Assembly (NCBI RefSeq): GCF_024499015.1 | Contig: NZ_CP098604.1 | Coordinates: 3,100,001-3,164,000, forward strand | Reading direction: 5' to 3' | Source of the DNA: Xanthomonas hortorum pv. pelargonii | Lineage (GTDB): Bacteria > Pseudomonadota > Gammaproteobacteria > Xanthomonadales > Xanthomonadaceae | Length of the DNA stretch: 64,000 bases | Part shown: in pieces, positions 16,258 through 26,877 of the stretch | Position numbering within the stretch: the first letter of the stretch is position 1 | How the letters are laid out: each line of letters opens with the position of its first letter | The notes under the pieces: generated by a model | Database searches by the model: none | Told to the model about the DNA's origin: nothing | Seen by the model: the letters and a program-made list of their open reading frames with translations, nothing else | Program-made: the position numbers and the translations under genes

Positions 16258-18051
16258 ATGTTTTTCTCCGACGGTCACAAGGTCGAGGCGTTGACCAAGG
16301 CGATTGAAGCCACGTTGCAGGGTGGCCCCGCGCAGTGGCCGAGCAACGGTCCCGCCCTGCTTCTCAAGAAGATGGCAGAGCGCTTGTGTGCCGCCCAACA
16401 GGAGCGTGACCTGGCGAAAGTCCAGGCGGCTGATGCGGCGGCTGCACTGCGTCAACTGGAAGGACGCTTTGAACTGGTTGCCAACAGCACCACAGACGGC
16501 CTTTGGGATATCGGCGTCATCAATGGAGACCCCACGCATCCTGACAGCCCGGTGTGGTGGTCGCCCCAGATGCGTGCTCTTTTGGGCTTCTCCTCCGAGC
16601 AGGAGTTTCCGAATGTGCTGGACAGCTGGGTTGCCTGCCTGCACCCGGATGACAAGCAGCCGACGCTGGACGCCTTCGCGGCGCATCTTGCGGACAGCAG
16701 TGGCCGGACCCCCTATGACGTCGAGAACCGCCTGCGTCTGAAGTCGGGCCAATACCGCTGGTTCCGTGCATTCGGCACCACCGAGCGCGACGCGCAAAGC
16801 TTGCCGCTTCGGGTGGCGGGTGCGCTCACCGACATCACCGAGCGCCGTGACCGAGAGCAGTTTCTCGACATCACACTGACGCGCTTTGAGCTCGGCTCGC
16901 AGATGCTGAGCGATGGCTTGTGGGACATGAGTGTCATCGCCGGTGACCCGATCAATCCCAGCAACGAGTTCTGGTGGTCACAGCAGTTCCGCCACTTGCT
17001 GGGCTTTGAGTCCGAGCAAGAATTTCCCAATGTATTGGACAGCTGGGCGTCGCGGCTTCATCCGGAAGACAAGACGCGGTCGTTGAACGCCTTCGCGGCG
17101 CATTTGAACGACCGCAGTGGCCGCACCAACTTCGATATCGAGTACCGCCTGCAGCTCAAGAACGGCCAGTATCGGTGGTTCCGGGCGCGCGGCCTGACCA
17201 AACGTGCAGCAGACGGCACCCCGCTGCGCGGGGTGGGCGCGTTGATGGATGTGGAGGCCGGACGTCAGCTGGGCGAAGTGGCAAACACACTCAGCAACGC
17301 GGCAGGAGACATCGTGCGCAGCAACGATGACCTGTCGCGGCGCACCGAGCAGCAGGCAGCCGCGCTCGAGGAGACCGCAAGCTCCATGGAAGAAATGACC
17401 AGCATCGTGCGCAAGAATGCTGACGGCGCGCGCCAGGCCAATGCGCTTGCCAGTAGCGCCGCAGAGACGGCCCTGCGTGGTGGGCAATTGGTCAATGGTG
17501 TCGTCAGCACGATGTCAGCGATCCAGACATCGTCGCGGAAGATTGGGGAAATCATCACCGTCATCGACGGCATCGCGTTCCAGACCAATATCCTCGCCTT
17601 GAATGCAGCCGTGGAAGCGGCGCGTGCGGGAGAACAGGGGCGTGGGTTTGCGGTGGTGGCCTCCGAAGTGCGCAGCCTCGCTCAGCGCTGCACCACGGCC
17701 GCAAAGGAAATTCGCGATCTGATCGCCGATTCCGGCGCGAAGGTGGGGCAGGGGGCGGAGCAGGTCAACGTGGCGGGCAAAGCCATGGAGGAGCTGCTGG
17801 CGTCGGTAAAGCAAGTCAACGACATCATGGGTGAGATCGCGGCGGCCAGCCACGAGCAAAGTGCCGGGATCGAGCAGATCAATCAAACCATTGCCCAGAT
17901 GGACGCAGCGACGCAGCAGAATTCAGTGCTGGTTGACACCATGGCATCGTCCGCCCGTGCACTCGAAGATCAAGCAACCGCATTGGTGGAGAGTGTTGAG
18001 AGCAGCTCACGCAGCATCCATGGAAAACCAGCGCTCGCATTGGTGGCCTGA
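16258..18051 (+). CDS. Soluble methyl-accepting chemotaxis protein with two PAS domains
   Basis: This 597-residue receptor lacks transmembrane segments. Two PAS-PAC repeats lie at about residues 55-175 and 180-295 and are very alike, each containing [11 protein letters not shown] and [18 protein letters not shown] PAC sequences, so they probably arose by internal duplication. The methyl-accepting signalling domain follows, with the CheA/CheW-contact hairpin [20 protein letters not shown]. It would sense a cytoplasmic signal such as redox or a bound cofactor. The ATG at 16258 follows AGAGGTCGCC. Confidence 0.92.
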   Translation: MFFSDGHKVEALTKAIEATLQGGPAQWPSNGPALLLKKMAERLCAAQQERDLAKVQAADAAAALRQLEGRFELVANSTTDGLWDIGVINGDPTHPDSPVWWSPQMRALLGFSSEQEFPNVLDSWVACLHPDDKQPTLDAFAAHLADSSGRTPYDVENRLRLKSGQYRWFRAFGTTERDAQSLPLRVAGALTDITERRDREQFLDITLTRFELGSQMLSDGLWDMSVIAGDPINPSNEFWWSQQFRHLLGFESEQEFPNVLDSWASRLHPEDKTRSLNAFAAHLNDRSGRTNFDIEYRLQLKNGQYRWFRARGLTKRAADGTPLRGVGALMDVEAGRQLGEVANTLSNAAGDIVRSNDDLSRRTEQQAAALEETASSMEEMTSIVRKNADGARQANALASSAAETALRGGQLVNGVVSTMSAIQTSSRKIGEIITVIDGIAFQTNILALNAAVEAARAGEQGRGFAVVASEVRSLAQRCTTAAKEIRDLIADSGAKVGQGAEQVNVAGKAMEELLASVKQVNDIMGEIAAASHEQSAGIEQINQTIAQMDAATQQNSVLVDTMASSARALEDQATALVESVESSSRSIHGKPALALVA

Positions 18052-18391
18052 CACCTTGTGTCGCCCCAGCGCCGCCCTGCGACGTGCTGGTTTCACGAAG
18101 CAGGGCGGTGCATTGGGAAGCGGGCGTCAGACGGCGCTTGAGTGACGATATGGTCTGCGTCGGCGTATCAAGGCCGACTGCCTGCCGCGCTGGGCGCATG
18201 GCGGGAACTCACCTATGAGCGGGGGAAGCAAATCGCCCGGGAACGCAGCAGCAAGCCCGTGCGAAGATATGCTTTGGTGTTGCTCGCTCCCCAGTCGCTT
18301 GGGTACCACACAGGTTCGAGGGTGTCAGGGCGGGTATCAATGGACGGTTTCGGGCGATGTCCCGTTTAAAAACAAGAAGATAGGCCTGAAA
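18052..18391. other. Intergenic region upstream of trpG
   Basis: No gene is supported. I see no leader peptide rich in Trp codons and no clear attenuator hairpin, so control of the trpG-D-C genes here is not visible from sequence alone. Confidence 0.4.
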
Positions 18392-18970
18392 ATGTTACTG
18401 ATGCTCGATAACTACGACAGCTTCACCTACAACCTCGTGCAGTACCTGCAGGCCCTGGGCGCGGAGGTCACGGTGGTGCGCAACGATGCGATGAGCGTCG
18501 ATCAGATCGCCGCGCTCAAGCCGGAGCGCATCGTGATCTCGCCCGGTCCGCGCACGCCCAACGAGGCCGGTGTCTCGCTGCAGCTGATCGAGCAGCTGGG
18601 CCAGACCACGCCGATCCTGGGCGTCTGTCTGGGCCACCAGAGCATCGGTCAGGTCTATGGCGGCGATGTGATCCGCGCCGGCAACATCATGCATGGCAAG
18701 ACCTCGCCGATCCGCCACCAGGGCAAGGGCGTGTTCGCCGGCCTGCCGGACAGCTACGAAGCCACGCGCTATCACTCGCTGGTGGTGGACAAGACCACCT
18801 TGCCCGAAGCGCTGGAAGTCACCGCCTGGACCGAGAATCCGGATGGCTCGGTGGAAGAGATCATGGGCCTGCGCCATCGCCAGTTTCCGGTCGAAGGCGT
18901 GCAGTTCCATCCCGAATCGATCCTGACCCAGCACGGTCATACCTTGCTGAAAAACTTCCTGGAGCGCTGA
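18392..18970 (+). CDS. trpG: Anthranilate synthase component II (glutamine amidotransferase)
   Basis: This 192-residue class I glutamine amidotransferase supplies ammonia to TrpE for anthranilate synthesis, and in many bacteria also serves PabB. The start of the domain ([16 protein letters not shown]), the catalytic Cys in GVCLGHQ and the His/Glu pair in GVQFHPESI are all present. The ATG at 18392 gives the standard length. No trpE lies in the window. Confidence 0.96.
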   Translation: MLLMLDNYDSFTYNLVQYLQALGAEVTVVRNDAMSVDQIAALKPERIVISPGPRTPNEAGVSLQLIEQLGQTTPILGVCLGHQSIGQVYGGDVIRAGNIMHGKTSPIRHQGKGVFAGLPDSYEATRYHSLVVDKTTLPEALEVTAWTENPDGSVEEIMGLRHRQFPVEGVQFHPESILTQHGHTLLKNFLER

Positions 18971-19139
18971 CCGAAATGCGCACTGCGCACGTCGCCCGCG
19001 TCTATACGGCAGTTGTCGATGCAGTCTTCAGCAACGTCGATGCACCAGCTGCCCATGCGTGCGATGCCCGCAATCATCTGTCCTGCATGGCAGAGATGGT
19101 TCGCCGTTTCGTTTCTTCAACGTCTGCATCCGGATCACG

Positions 19140-19772
19140 ATGAGCACCGCTAGCGACAACGTCCACTTCTACGAACCAAGCCAGGGCCACGGGCTGCCGC
19201 ACGATCCGTTCAACGCCATCGTCGGCCCACGGCCGATCGGCTGGATCGGGTCGCGCAGCGCCGAGGGCATCGCCAATCTGGCGCCTTACAGCTTCTTCAA
19301 CGCCTTCAACTACGTGCCGCCGATCGTCGGCTTTGCCAGCATCGGCCGCAAGGACAGCCTGCGCAACATCGAAGCCACCGGCGAATTCACCTGGAACCTG
19401 GCCACGCGTCCGTTGGCCGAGGCCATGAATGCCAGCGCGGCGATGGTGCCCTCGGAGGTGGACGAGTTCGCACTGGCCGGCTTGCAGATGGCAGCTTCGC
19501 GCCTGATTGATGCGCCGCGTGTGGCGGCAAGCCCGGTGAGTTTCGAATGTCGGCTCAGCCAGTTGCTGCCGCTGCAGAGCGCAAGCGGGCAGGCCATCGA
19601 AACCTGGCTGGTCCTGGGTGAAGTGGTGGGTGTGCATCTGGCGCACGCGGCGCTGCAGGACGGCATCTACGATCCTGCTGCAGTGCAGACGATCCTGCGC
19701 GCCGGCGGTGCCGCCGATTATTTCGAAGTGCAGGCCCAGGCGCGTTTCCGCATGCGGCGTCCCGGTCAATGA
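19140..19772 (+). CDS. Flavin reductase-like (split-barrel FMN-binding) protein
   Basis: This 210-residue protein has the flavin reductase-like domain, with the N-terminal stretch VGPRPIGWIGSRS and the segment GEFTWNLATR typical of the flavoredoxin/DIM6-NTAB group. It probably binds FMN and acts as an NAD(P)H-dependent flavin reductase or related oxidoreductase; its substrate is unknown. It lies between trpG and trpD on the same strand without an evident role in tryptophan synthesis. The ATG at 19140 is chosen because the domain begins soon after it. Confidence 0.85.
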   Translation: MSTASDNVHFYEPSQGHGLPHDPFNAIVGPRPIGWIGSRSAEGIANLAPYSFFNAFNYVPPIVGFASIGRKDSLRNIEATGEFTWNLATRPLAEAMNASAAMVPSEVDEFALAGLQMAASRLIDAPRVAASPVSFECRLSQLLPLQSASGQAIETWLVLGEVVGVHLAHAALQDGIYDPAAVQTILRAGGAADYFEVQAQARFRMRRPGQ

Positions 19773-19888
19773 GCGTCGCCTGCAACGTCGCTGCATGGCA
19801 TTGCATCGACGCTGGCATGTCTCTCCACGCCTGATCGATCCACAGTCCTCTCGTAGTTCTCCCACGTTTTTCCACGGTCCTTTCGTCC

Positions 19889-20926
19889 ATGCCCATCACG
19901 CCGCAAGAAGCGCTGCAACGCACCATCGAACACCGCGAAATCTTCCATGACGAAATGGTCGAGTTGATGCGGCAGATCATGCGCGGCGAGGTCTCCGACA
20001 TGATGGTCGCCGCCATCCTCACCGGGCTGCGGGTCAAGAAAGAGACCATCGGCGAGATCGCCGGTGCGGCTACGGTGATGCGCGAGTTCTCGCGCCGCGT
20101 GGAAGTGAGCGACCGCCAGCACATGGTCGACATCGTCGGCACCGGCGGCGATGGCTCGCACACCTTCAACATCTCCACCTGCGCGATGTTCGTGGCTGCC
20201 GCCGGTGGTGCCAAGGTCGCCAAGCACGGCAACCGCAGCGTCTCGTCAAAGTCCGGCAGTGCCGACGCGCTGGAAGCATTGGGCGCAGTGATCGAGCTGC
20301 AGCCCGAGCAGGTCGCCGCCTCGCTGGCGCAGACCGGCATCGGCTTCATGTACGCGCCGGTGCATCACCCGGCCATGAAGATGGTGGCGCCGGTACGTCG
20401 CGAGATGGGCGTGCGCACCATCTTCAACATTCTCGGCCCGCTCACCAACCCGGCGGGCTCGCCCAACATCCTGATGGGCGTGTTCCATCCGGATCTGGTC
20501 GGCATCCAGGCGCGCGTGCTGCAGGAGCTCGGCGCCGAGCGCGCGCTGGTGGTGTGGGGCCGCGATGGCATGGATGAACTCTCGCTCGGTGCCGGCACCT
20601 TGGTCGGCGAGCTACGCGATGGCCAGGTACGCGAGTACGAAGTGCATCCGGAAGATTTCGGCATCGCCATGTCGGCCAGCCGCAACCTCAAGGTGGCCGA
20701 TGCTGCGCAATCGCGCACGATGCTGCTGCAGGTGCTGGACAACGTGCCCGGCCCGGCGCTGGATATCGTGGCGCTCAACGCCGGTGCGGCCTTGTATGTG
20801 GCCGGTGTCACCGACAGCATCGCCGCCGGCGTGGTGCGTGCGCGTGCGGTGCTGGCCGATGGTTCGGCGCGCGCCAAACTGGATGCCTATGTCGCCTTCA
20901 CCCGTCAGGCTGCTACGCAGTCCTGA
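19889..20926 (+). CDS. trpD: Anthranilate phosphoribosyltransferase
   Basis: This 345-residue enzyme transfers the phosphoribosyl group of PRPP to anthranilate. The PRPP-binding motif [14 protein letters not shown] and the following [15 protein letters not shown] segment are intact, as is the C-terminal DGMDELSLG region. The length matches the family. It lies upstream of trpC as in other xanthomonads. Confidence 0.97.
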   Translation: MPITPQEALQRTIEHREIFHDEMVELMRQIMRGEVSDMMVAAILTGLRVKKETIGEIAGAATVMREFSRRVEVSDRQHMVDIVGTGGDGSHTFNISTCAMFVAAAGGAKVAKHGNRSVSSKSGSADALEALGAVIELQPEQVAASLAQTGIGFMYAPVHHPAMKMVAPVRREMGVRTIFNILGPLTNPAGSPNILMGVFHPDLVGIQARVLQELGAERALVVWGRDGMDELSLGAGTLVGELRDGQVREYEVHPEDFGIAMSASRNLKVADAAQSRTMLLQVLDNVPGPALDIVALNAGAALYVAGVTDSIAAGVVRARAVLADGSARAKLDAYVAFTRQAATQS

Positions 20927-21108
20927 TCCATGCAGTGTCCGCACTCCGCACGTCTGCGATGTCGGCACGCCGATGTGGCCTGCCCCGATAAAGCGGCAAC
21001 CACTGGCCGGCATCGTCACGGTGCCGCTGGCATGCTGTGCACTGGCGTGCGGCCAGCTCAGTTGCGGCCGTGTTGACCGATAATGCACGCCCGCCAGGAC
21101 CCGATACG

Positions 21109-21906
21109 ATGAGCGATATCCTCAACACCATCCTTGCCCGCAAGGCCGAAGAAATCGCCGAGCGCAGTGCACGCGTGCCGCTGGCCGAGCTGATCGCCCG
21201 CAGCGCCGACCTGCCGCTCACACGCGGCTTTGCTGCCGCCATGCAGGCCAGCATCGCCGCCGGCGAGCCGGCTGTGATCGCCGAAGTCAAGAAGGCCAGC
21301 CCGTCCAAAGGCGTGATCCGGCCCGACTTTCATCCGGCCGATATCGCCGTCAGTTACGAGTTCGGCGGCGCCAGTTGCCTGTCGGTACTCACCGATGTGG
21401 ATTTCTTCCAGGGCGCCGATGCGTATCTTCAACAGGCGCGCGAGGCCTGCACGCTGCCGGTGCTGCGCAAGGATTTCACTGTCGACCCCTATCAGGTCTA
21501 CGAAGCGCGCGTGCTCGGTGCCGACTGCATCCTGCTGATCGTCTCGGCGCTGGAAGACGCGCAGCTGGCCGATCTGTCCGGCCTGGCCATGCAACTCGGT
21601 CTGGACGTGCTGGTAGAAGTGCACGACATCGACGAGCTCGAGCGCGCCGTGCAGGTGCCGGTGCCGCTGGTGGGCATCAACAACCGCAACCTGCGCACCT
21701 TCGAGGTCTCGCTGCAGACCACGCTGGACATGCGCGCCGCCGTGCCGCGCGATCGCATCCTGGTCACCGAGAGCGGCATCGTCACTCCGGCCGATGTGCA
21801 GTTGATGCGCAGCCACGATGTGAACGCGTTTCTGGTCGGCGAGACCTTCATGCGCGCGCCCGAACCCGGCGAGTCGCTGCGTCAGCTATTCTTTGCGCAT
21901 GACTGA
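21109..21906 (+). CDS. trpC: Indole-3-glycerol phosphate synthase
   Basis: This 265-residue TIM-barrel enzyme converts carboxyphenylamino-deoxyribulose phosphate to indole-3-glycerol phosphate. Family motifs are present: [10 protein letters not shown] with the catalytic Lys, VLRKDF, and VGINNRNL. It is a single-domain TrpC without a fused TrpF. Its stop overlaps the start of the following HAD gene, so the two are probably co-translated. Confidence 0.97.
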   Translation: MSDILNTILARKAEEIAERSARVPLAELIARSADLPLTRGFAAAMQASIAAGEPAVIAEVKKASPSKGVIRPDFHPADIAVSYEFGGASCLSVLTDVDFFQGADAYLQQAREACTLPVLRKDFTVDPYQVYEARVLGADCILLIVSALEDAQLADLSGLAMQLGLDVLVEVHDIDELERAVQVPVPLVGINNRNLRTFEVSLQTTLDMRAAVPRDRILVTESGIVTPADVQLMRSHDVNAFLVGETFMRAPEPGESLRQLFFAHD

Positions 21907-22615
21907 GTCGTATCCCGTACCGCGCGACGACGCCCCGCTGGTGGTCTTCGATTTCGACCACACGCTGTACGATGGCGATTCCGGCAGCCATCTGTTTGCC
22001 TGGCTGATCAAGCGCAACCCGTTGCGTCTGCTGGTGGCGTTGTTGGCTTCGCCAATTCTCGGCCCGATGGTGGCGATGCTGCCGACCCGCAGGCGCGGTG
22101 TCTCCGGCTATGTGTGGATCGCCACCTTCGGCCTGCATCGCACGCGCGAATTCAATCGCTTCATTGATGCGTACGTGCTCAAGCATGAAGCGCAGATCCG
22201 GCAGCGCTTGCTGCCGCATGCGTTGAAGGTCTTCACCGACCATCGCGCCGCAGGCGATCGGGTCGTGGTCGCCACCGGCGCACCGCCGGAACTGGCACGT
22301 GCGATTCTCGGCTTCGTCGCGCATCAGGACGTGCCGGTGATCGGCAGCCTGGTCGGCCCACGCCTGGGTGCGGTCACCGCGCGGCGCCACTGCCACAACG
22401 AAGAAAAGATGCGCATGCTGCGCGAGCGCGGCTATGCCGACATCGCCATCGCCTATTCGGACAGCACGGCCGATCTGCCGTTGTTGAAGGCCGCGCGCGC
22501 ACCGGTGGTGGTCAACCCCAAAGCCAATCGCGAAGCACTGTTCCGCCAGGTGCTGCCCGCAGGCACACCGATCCTCAACTGGGGCTGCCGCGACCGCGGT
22601 GGCAAGGCGCTGTAG
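21899..22615 (+). CDS. HAD-superfamily phosphatase (SerB-like subfamily IB)
   Basis: This 238-residue protein has the HAD nucleophile motif [12 protein letters not shown], motif II at [11 protein letters not shown], and motif III/IV at [14 protein letters not shown]. It belongs to subfamily IB, the group of phosphoserine phosphatase-like enzymes. The substrate cannot be named. The ATG at 21899 overlaps the trpC stop (ATGACTGA), suggesting translational coupling. Confidence 0.88.
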   Translation: MTESYPVPRDDAPLVVFDFDHTLYDGDSGSHLFAWLIKRNPLRLLVALLASPILGPMVAMLPTRRRGVSGYVWIATFGLHRTREFNRFIDAYVLKHEAQIRQRLLPHALKVFTDHRAAGDRVVVATGAPPELARAILGFVAHQDVPVIGSLVGPRLGAVTARRHCHNEEKMRMLRERGYADIAIAYSDSTADLPLLKAARAPVVVNPKANREALFRQVLPAGTPILNWGCRDRGGKAL

Positions 22616-22964
22616 CGCCTGTTGTCAGAGACATATGCGCCTCAGGCAGCGCGTGCGGTCAGTGCGTAGTCAGGTGCGCAGTTGCGCAGTCCAGACAAGA
22701 AAAGTGCTTCGCCCAGTGAGCGCAATCCCGGTAAGCGCATTGGCGAGCTGATGCTCAAGTACCGATCAGTAAGTGATGGGCCTGAGCCCGCTGAAGGAGC
22801 GGGTGCAATGTACGCAGTCGGCTGCAGGGGAATGGCCGGCGATGCGCAGCACACGCCCGGCAATCGATAGCGGAAAGCGCCTGACTGCATCAGTCCGCAT
22901 GTCTTGCGACATGCGGCTCAAACGGCGGTCGGTGCGATGTTGCATCAACCGCGACCACAACCGC
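22616..22964. other. Intergenic region between convergent HAD phosphatase and clp genes
   Basis: No gene is supported. It holds a perfect 9-bp hairpin with a TTGC loop at 22895-22916, about 50 bases beyond the clp stop. The hairpin has no T-run and may be a weak terminator or an mRNA 3' end structure. Confidence 0.45.
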
Positions 22965-23657
22965 TTAGCGCGTGCCGTACAGCACGACGGTCTTGCCGCG
23001 TGCATGCAACAGACCATCGGCTTGCAGTTTCTTGAGCACGCGCCCGGCCATTTCGCGCGAGCAACCCACCAGGCGTGCCAACTCCTGCCGTGAAACGCGC
23101 AGCTGGGTGCCTTGCGGATGGCTCATCGCTTCAGGCTCTTTGGACAGATCGTGCAGCGTACGCACGATGCGATCGGTCACGTCCAGGAACGCCAGGCGAC
23201 TGGCTTTCCTTGTGGTATCGAGCAATCGCTTGGAGAGCTGAACGCCAATCGCGTACAGGATGCGGGGCGCATCGGGTGACAGACTGGTCTGGAACAGTTG
23301 CTGCAGCCGCTCGTAGCTGATTTCCGCCAGTTCGCATTGGGTGCGGGTGCGCAAGATCACCTCGCGCGTATCGGATTCGATGAACAACCCCATCTCGCCG
23401 ACGAACTCGCCACTGCCGAAGTAACCCAGCACCAACTCACGATCGTCATCTTCCTCGGCGATGATGCTGACCGAGCCGCTGACAACGTAATAGAGGGTGC
23501 CGGCCGGGTCTCCTGGCCGGAACACATCGGTCCGGGTCGGATAGCGCCTGCGGTGGCTGTGCGCCAGAAAACGCTCAATCGTGCCAGCGTCCAGTGCCAG
23601 ATAAGGGGTAGCGTTACGTACCGTCGTGGTGACAACCGTCGTGTTTCCTGGGTTCAT
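22965..23657 (-). CDS. clp: Clp, CRP-like global regulator responding to c-di-GMP
   Basis: This 230-residue CRP/FNR-family regulator controls virulence enzymes, exopolysaccharide and dispersal in Xanthomonas as part of the DSF/Rpf quorum network. The cyclic-nucleotide-fold domain covers about residues 25-140 and the winged helix-turn-helix about 165-225 (RQELARLVGCSREMAGRVL). Glu99 is present where CRP has Ser, the feature associated with c-di-GMP rather than cAMP control in Clp. Length and sequence match Xanthomonas Clp. It is transcribed divergently from speD. Confidence 0.97.
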   Translation of the reverse strand: MNPGNTTVVTTTVRNATPYLALDAGTIERFLAHSHRRRYPTRTDVFRPGDPAGTLYYVVSGSVSIIAEEDDDRELVLGYFGSGEFVGEMGLFIESDTREVILRTRTQCELAEISYERLQQLFQTSLSPDAPRILYAIGVQLSKRLLDTTRKASRLAFLDVTDRIVRTLHDLSKEPEAMSHPQGTQLRVSRQELARLVGCSREMAGRVLKKLQADGLLHARGKTVVLYGTR

Positions 23658-23794
23658 GGTAGTTCCGCGTGTAATTCCTGAAGCTTAACGGCATGAGTCA
23701 TGCAAGGTAAACCATTCTCAACGTCGGCATTTCGTTGCTGGGATCTTTGGCTCATAATTGACTCCTTTCCCGCCTTCCATAAGGACAGACCGAC

Positions 23795-24589
23795 GTGGTC
23801 AAGCCGTTGCCTCGCCTGAGGCTACAGGGGTTCAACAACCTCACCAAGGCGTTGAGCTTCAACATCTACGACGTCTGTTATGCGCGTACCGAAGAGGAGC
23901 GTCAGCGCTACATCGAGTACATCGATGAGCAATACGACGCGGACCGTCTGACGCAGATCCTGACCGACGTGGCCGAGATCATTGGCGCCAACATCCTCAA
24001 TATCGCACGTCAGGACTACGATCCGCAGGGCGCGTCGGTGACGATCCTCATCTCGGAAGAGCCCGTCATCGACAAAAAGCAGGCCGGCAAGGAGTTGATT
24101 CCTGAAGCCGTGGTTGCTCATATGGACAAGAGTCATATCACTGTCCATACATATCCCGAGACGCATCCGCAGGAAGGCATCGCGACATTCCGCGCCGATA
24201 TCGACGTCGCCACGTGCGGTGTGATCTCGCCGTTGAAGGCGCTGAACTACCTGATCGAGAGTCTGGAATCGGACATCGTGATCATGGACTACCGTGTCCG
24301 TGGCTTCACCCGCGATGTGAAGGGCAAGAAGCACTACATCGACCACAAGATCAACTCGATCCAGCACTTCATGGCCAAGAACGTGAAGTCGCGTTACGAG
24401 ATGTTCGACGTCAATGTCTATCAGGAAAATATCTTCCACACGAAGATGCACCTGAAGGATTTCGATCTCGATCAGTACCTGTTCGAAGAGCGCGCCAAGA
24501 ACCTCTCGTTCAAGGAGCGCATGAAGATCGAAACGCTGTTGAAGCGTGAGATCGAAGAGCTGTTCCACGGGCGTAACCTGAGCGAATAA
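23795..24589 (+). CDS. speD: S-adenosylmethionine decarboxylase proenzyme
   Basis: This 264-residue protein is the enterobacterial-type SpeD. It autocleaves to create its pyruvoyl cofactor and makes the aminopropyl donor for spermidine. The segment [14 protein letters not shown] contains the expected self-cleavage and catalytic residues. The GTG at 23795 follows AAGGA by nine bases and gives the family length. Confidence 0.95.
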   Translation: MVKPLPRLRLQGFNNLTKALSFNIYDVCYARTEEERQRYIEYIDEQYDADRLTQILTDVAEIIGANILNIARQDYDPQGASVTILISEEPVIDKKQAGKELIPEAVVAHMDKSHITVHTYPETHPQEGIATFRADIDVATCGVISPLKALNYLIESLESDIVIMDYRVRGFTRDVKGKKHYIDHKINSIQHFMAKNVKSRYEMFDVNVYQENIFHTKMHLKDFDLDQYLFEERAKNLSFKERMKIETLLKREIEELFHGRNLSE

Positions 24590-24641
24590 GCGCAGGATTC
24601 GACCTGTTGCGTGCTTGTTTGCAAGCGCGCGCAAGATGCAA

Positions 24642-24692
24642 GGCGGGACGGCCCGCCACGCGATGACCTCGCGTTCCACAGCCGACGGCGGC
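24642..24692 (+). ncRNA. Guanidine-II (mini-ykkC) riboswitch
   Basis: Two small hairpins with ACGG tetraloops are present: GGCGGG-ACGG-CCCGCC at 24642-24657 and GCCG-ACGG-CGGC at 24681-24692, separated by 23 bases. Paired hairpins with ACGR loops define the guanidine-II aptamer. It sits directly upstream of a guanidinium exporter gene, a standard target. The 3' arm of the second hairpin overlaps the 5' arm of the following terminator, which suggests that guanidine binding relieves termination. Confidence 0.88.
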
Positions 24693-24723
24693 CCAGTGTG
24701 CAAACACTGGGTCGCTTTTTTTT
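24688..24723 (+). terminator. Riboswitch-linked intrinsic terminator upstream of gdx
   Basis: An 8-bp core stem (CCCAGTGT with its complement, GCAA loop) extends to about 12 bp by pairing 24688-24691 with 24712-24715, and is followed by eight T residues. Bases 24688-24692 are shared with the second aptamer hairpin. It lies between speD and gdx, so it can also end speD transcripts. Confidence 0.88.
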
Positions 24724-24741
24724 CTAGTGAGGAGTGATGCG

Positions 24742-25053
24742 ATGCCCTGGATCTATCTGTTGTTGGCCGGCCTGTTCGAAATCGGCTTTGCCATGGGCCT
24801 GAAGTACAGCGACGGTTTTACGCGCCTGTGGCCGACCGTGCTGACGGTCGGCCTGGCAGCCATCAGCCTGTGGTTGTTGACGCAGGCACTGAAGACCATC
24901 CCGGTGGGAACCGGTTACGCGATCTGGACCGGCATTGGCGCAGTCGGCGTCACCATCGCTGGCATCGCGTTGTTCGGCGATAGCGCGTCGTGGTCGCGAC
25001 TGGCGTGCATCGGCCTGATCGTTGCCGGTGTGATTGGCTTGAAGCTCGCCTAA
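24742..25053 (+). CDS. gdx: Guanidinium exporter Gdx (SugE), SMR family
   Basis: This 103-residue small multidrug resistance-family protein has four membrane helices and the conserved membrane Glu in LAGLFEIGFA (Glu13). The Gdx subtype pattern and the upstream guanidine-II riboswitch point to guanidinium/proton antiport rather than broad drug export. The ATG at 24742 follows GAGGAG with good spacing; an upstream in-frame start at 24727 lacks a ribosome site. Confidence 0.93.
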   Translation: MPWIYLLLAGLFEIGFAMGLKYSDGFTRLWPTVLTVGLAAISLWLLTQALKTIPVGTGYAIWTGIGAVGVTIAGIALFGDSASWSRLACIGLIVAGVIGLKLA

Positions 25054-25063
25054 AACGAACCGC

Positions 25064-25717
25064 CTAAAAGCGGTAGGCGATGGTCTTCATGAGCTTGGAG
25101 GCCAGTGCCATGGCGCTGGGAATCGGCGGCGGCAGGATGCGGGCGCCGGCCTGTTCGGCCTGATCGGCGTGGCGTGCTTCGTCGATCTTCATCACGCGCA
25201 GGATGGCGCGACTGCGCTGGTCGATCGCAGGCAGGGTCTCCAGGTGCTCGTCCAGATGGGCTTCGACCTGGCGCTCGGTCTCGACCACGAAGCCCAGGCT
25301 CCAGTCGTCGCCGCGCAATCCGGCCAGTGCGCCGAGGGCGTAGCTGCCGGCGTACCAGAGCGGGTTGAACAGGCTGGGGCGGCTGTCCAGTTCGTGCAGA
25401 CGGTCGGCGCACCAGGCCAGGTGGTCGGTTTCTTCCTGCGCCGCTTCCAGTAAGTGTTGCTGGGTGTGGGCATCGCGGGCGACCGCCGCCTGGCCGAAGT
25501 ACAGGCCTTGGGCGCAGACCTCGCCGACATGGTTGATGCGCATCAGCCCGGCGGCATGCCGGCGTTGGTCTGGTTCAAGCGCGATGTCAGGTGTGTCGGC
25601 GGCTGGATTGGGTCGCTCGGCGGGCGGGTTGCCGAACACCGTGTCCAGCGCGCGCTGGCCTTCGACCAGGAGCCGGTCGAGCGGGCTATGCAGTCGGAAT
25701 GAAGAGGTCTGGGTCAT
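25064..25717 (-). CDS. coq7: Coq7-type demethoxyubiquinone hydroxylase
   Basis: This 217-residue di-iron carboxylate protein catalyses the C6 hydroxylation step in ubiquinone synthesis. Iron ligands are visible in [32 protein letters not shown] and DEARHADQA, arranged as the ExxH pairs of the family. It is the usual substitute for UbiF in xanthomonads. The start at 25717 gives the family length. Confidence 0.95.
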   Translation of the reverse strand: MTQTSSFRLHSPLDRLLVEGQRALDTVFGNPPAERPNPAADTPDIALEPDQRRHAAGLMRINHVGEVCAQGLYFGQAAVARDAHTQQHLLEAAQEETDHLAWCADRLHELDSRPSLFNPLWYAGSYALGALAGLRGDDWSLGFVVETERQVEAHLDEHLETLPAIDQRSRAILRVMKIDEARHADQAEQAGARILPPPIPSAMALASKLMKTIAYRF

Positions 25718-25779
25718 CCGGCGATTCTGGCCCCCGGCCGGTGTGCTGCCAACCGTCCAGCACCGGCCGGTGGGGCGAC

Positions 25780-25808
25780 TTGCGCCACCACGGGGCGTCC
25801 CGTACAAT
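25780..25808 (+). promoter_or_regulatory. Sigma-70-type promoter for rplM-rpsI
   Basis: TTGCGC (25780-25785), 17 bases, and TACAAT (25803-25808) lie about 90 bases upstream of rplM, in the gap after the divergent coq7 start. Spacing and -10 sequence fit a strong housekeeping promoter. Confidence 0.65.
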
Positions 25809-25898
25809 CCCGCCTCTTCTGTTTCGCCTTCACAACGCGTGGCAAAGTTCCAGCGGTCATTACCGCTGCAATCCGCCCGACTACTCAAGAGCTTCCTC

Positions 25899-26327
25899 AT
25901 GACTACGTTCACCGCCAAGTCCGAGACCGTCCAGCGCGACTGGTATCTCGTTGACGCCGCCGGCAAGACGCTTGGCCGTCTCTGCACCGAACTGGCTAGC
26001 CGCCTGCGCGGTAAGCACAAGCCGATCTATACCCCTCACGTCGATACTGGCGATTACCTCGTGGTGATCAATGCCGAAAAGATCGTGGTCACGGGCAACA
26101 AGCTGAAAGACAAGAAGTATCACCGCTTCACCGGCTACATCGGTAACTTGAAGACCGAGAGCCTGGAGCAGGCGCTGCAGCGCCACCCGGAGCGCGTGAT
26201 CGAAATCGCCGTCAAGGGCATGCTGCCGAAGGGTCCCCTGGGCCGCACCATGTACCGCAAGCTCAAGGTCTATTCGGGTGCCGAGCATCCGCACGCCGCT
26301 CAGCAGCCGCAAGTTCTGGATATCTAA
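25899..26327 (+). CDS. rplM: 50S ribosomal protein L13
   Basis: This 142-residue protein is L13, an early 23S rRNA-binding assembly protein. The sequence ([26 protein letters not shown] [21 protein letters not shown]) is unmistakable. rpsI starts two bases after its stop, the universal rplM-rpsI arrangement. A longer in-frame extension upstream overlaps coq7 on the other strand and is rejected. Confidence 0.98.
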   Translation: MTTFTAKSETVQRDWYLVDAAGKTLGRLCTELASRLRGKHKPIYTPHVDTGDYLVVINAEKIVVTGNKLKDKKYHRFTGYIGNLKTESLEQALQRHPERVIEIAVKGMLPKGPLGRTMYRKLKVYSGAEHPHAAQQPQVLDI

Positions 26328-26329
26328 TC

Positions 26330-26722
26330 ATGGCTATCACGCAAAACTACGGCACCGGTCGCCGCAAGTCCTCCACCGCTCGCGTGTTCCTGCGCAAGGG
26401 TACCGGCAACATCTCGGTCAACGGCCTGCCGTTGGACAAGTTCTTCGGTCGCGAAACTGCGCGCATGATCGTGCGTCAGCCGCTTGAGCTGACCAAGAAC
26501 ACCGAAAGCTTCGACATCCTGGTCACCGCCTCCGGCGGCGGCACCACCGGCCAGGCCGGTGCGATCCGTCTGGGCATCGCCCGTGCGCTGGTCGAATACG
26601 ACGAAACCCTGAAGTCCGAGCTGCGCAAGGCTGGCTTCATGACCCGTGACGCCCGCGAAGTCGAGCGTAAGAAGGTCGGTCTGCACAAGGCCCGTCGCGC
26701 TACCCAGTTCTCCAAGCGCTGA
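26330..26722 (+). CDS. rpsI: 30S ribosomal protein S9
   Basis: This 130-residue protein is S9. It has the conserved [14 protein letters not shown] start, [18 protein letters not shown], and the C-terminal tail ending in a basic KR that contacts P-site tRNA. It is co-transcribed with rplM. Confidence 0.98.
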   Translation: MAITQNYGTGRRKSSTARVFLRKGTGNISVNGLPLDKFFGRETARMIVRQPLELTKNTESFDILVTASGGGTTGQAGAIRLGIARALVEYDETLKSELRKAGFMTRDAREVERKKVGLHKARRATQFSKR

Positions 26723-26737
26723 TCCATCGCGTTTGCT

Positions 26738-26795
26738 GCGTCCCGGTTCGCCGGGACGCCTGCTTCAAAAGCCCGGCCACGCCGGGCTTTTGTCG
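26738..26795 (+). terminator. Tandem terminator hairpins after rpsI
   Basis: A 9-bp stem with a TTCG loop (26738-26759) is followed by a second hairpin, AAAAGCCCGGC with its complement and loop CAC, ending in a T-rich run. The second is a clear intrinsic terminator for the rplM-rpsI operon. Confidence 0.85.
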
Positions 26796-26840
26796 TTTTG
26801 GGGTGTGTAAATTTCGCTTGCCTGAAAGTCATCAGGCAAC

Positions 26841-26874
26841 AAAAAAGGCCCGATCTTTCGATCGGACCTTTTGT
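26841..26874 (-). terminator. Terminator of the tRNA-Gln transcript
   Basis: On the minus strand, an AAAAGG-N-CCGATC stem with a GAAA loop (one G-U pair) is followed by six T residues. It begins a few bases after the CCA end of tRNA-Gln. Confidence 0.85.
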
Positions 26875-26877
26875 GTT

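Noticed and set aside
18052..18391. Possible trp leader/attenuator
   Set aside because: I found no short frame with Trp codons and no paired terminator/antiterminator stems.
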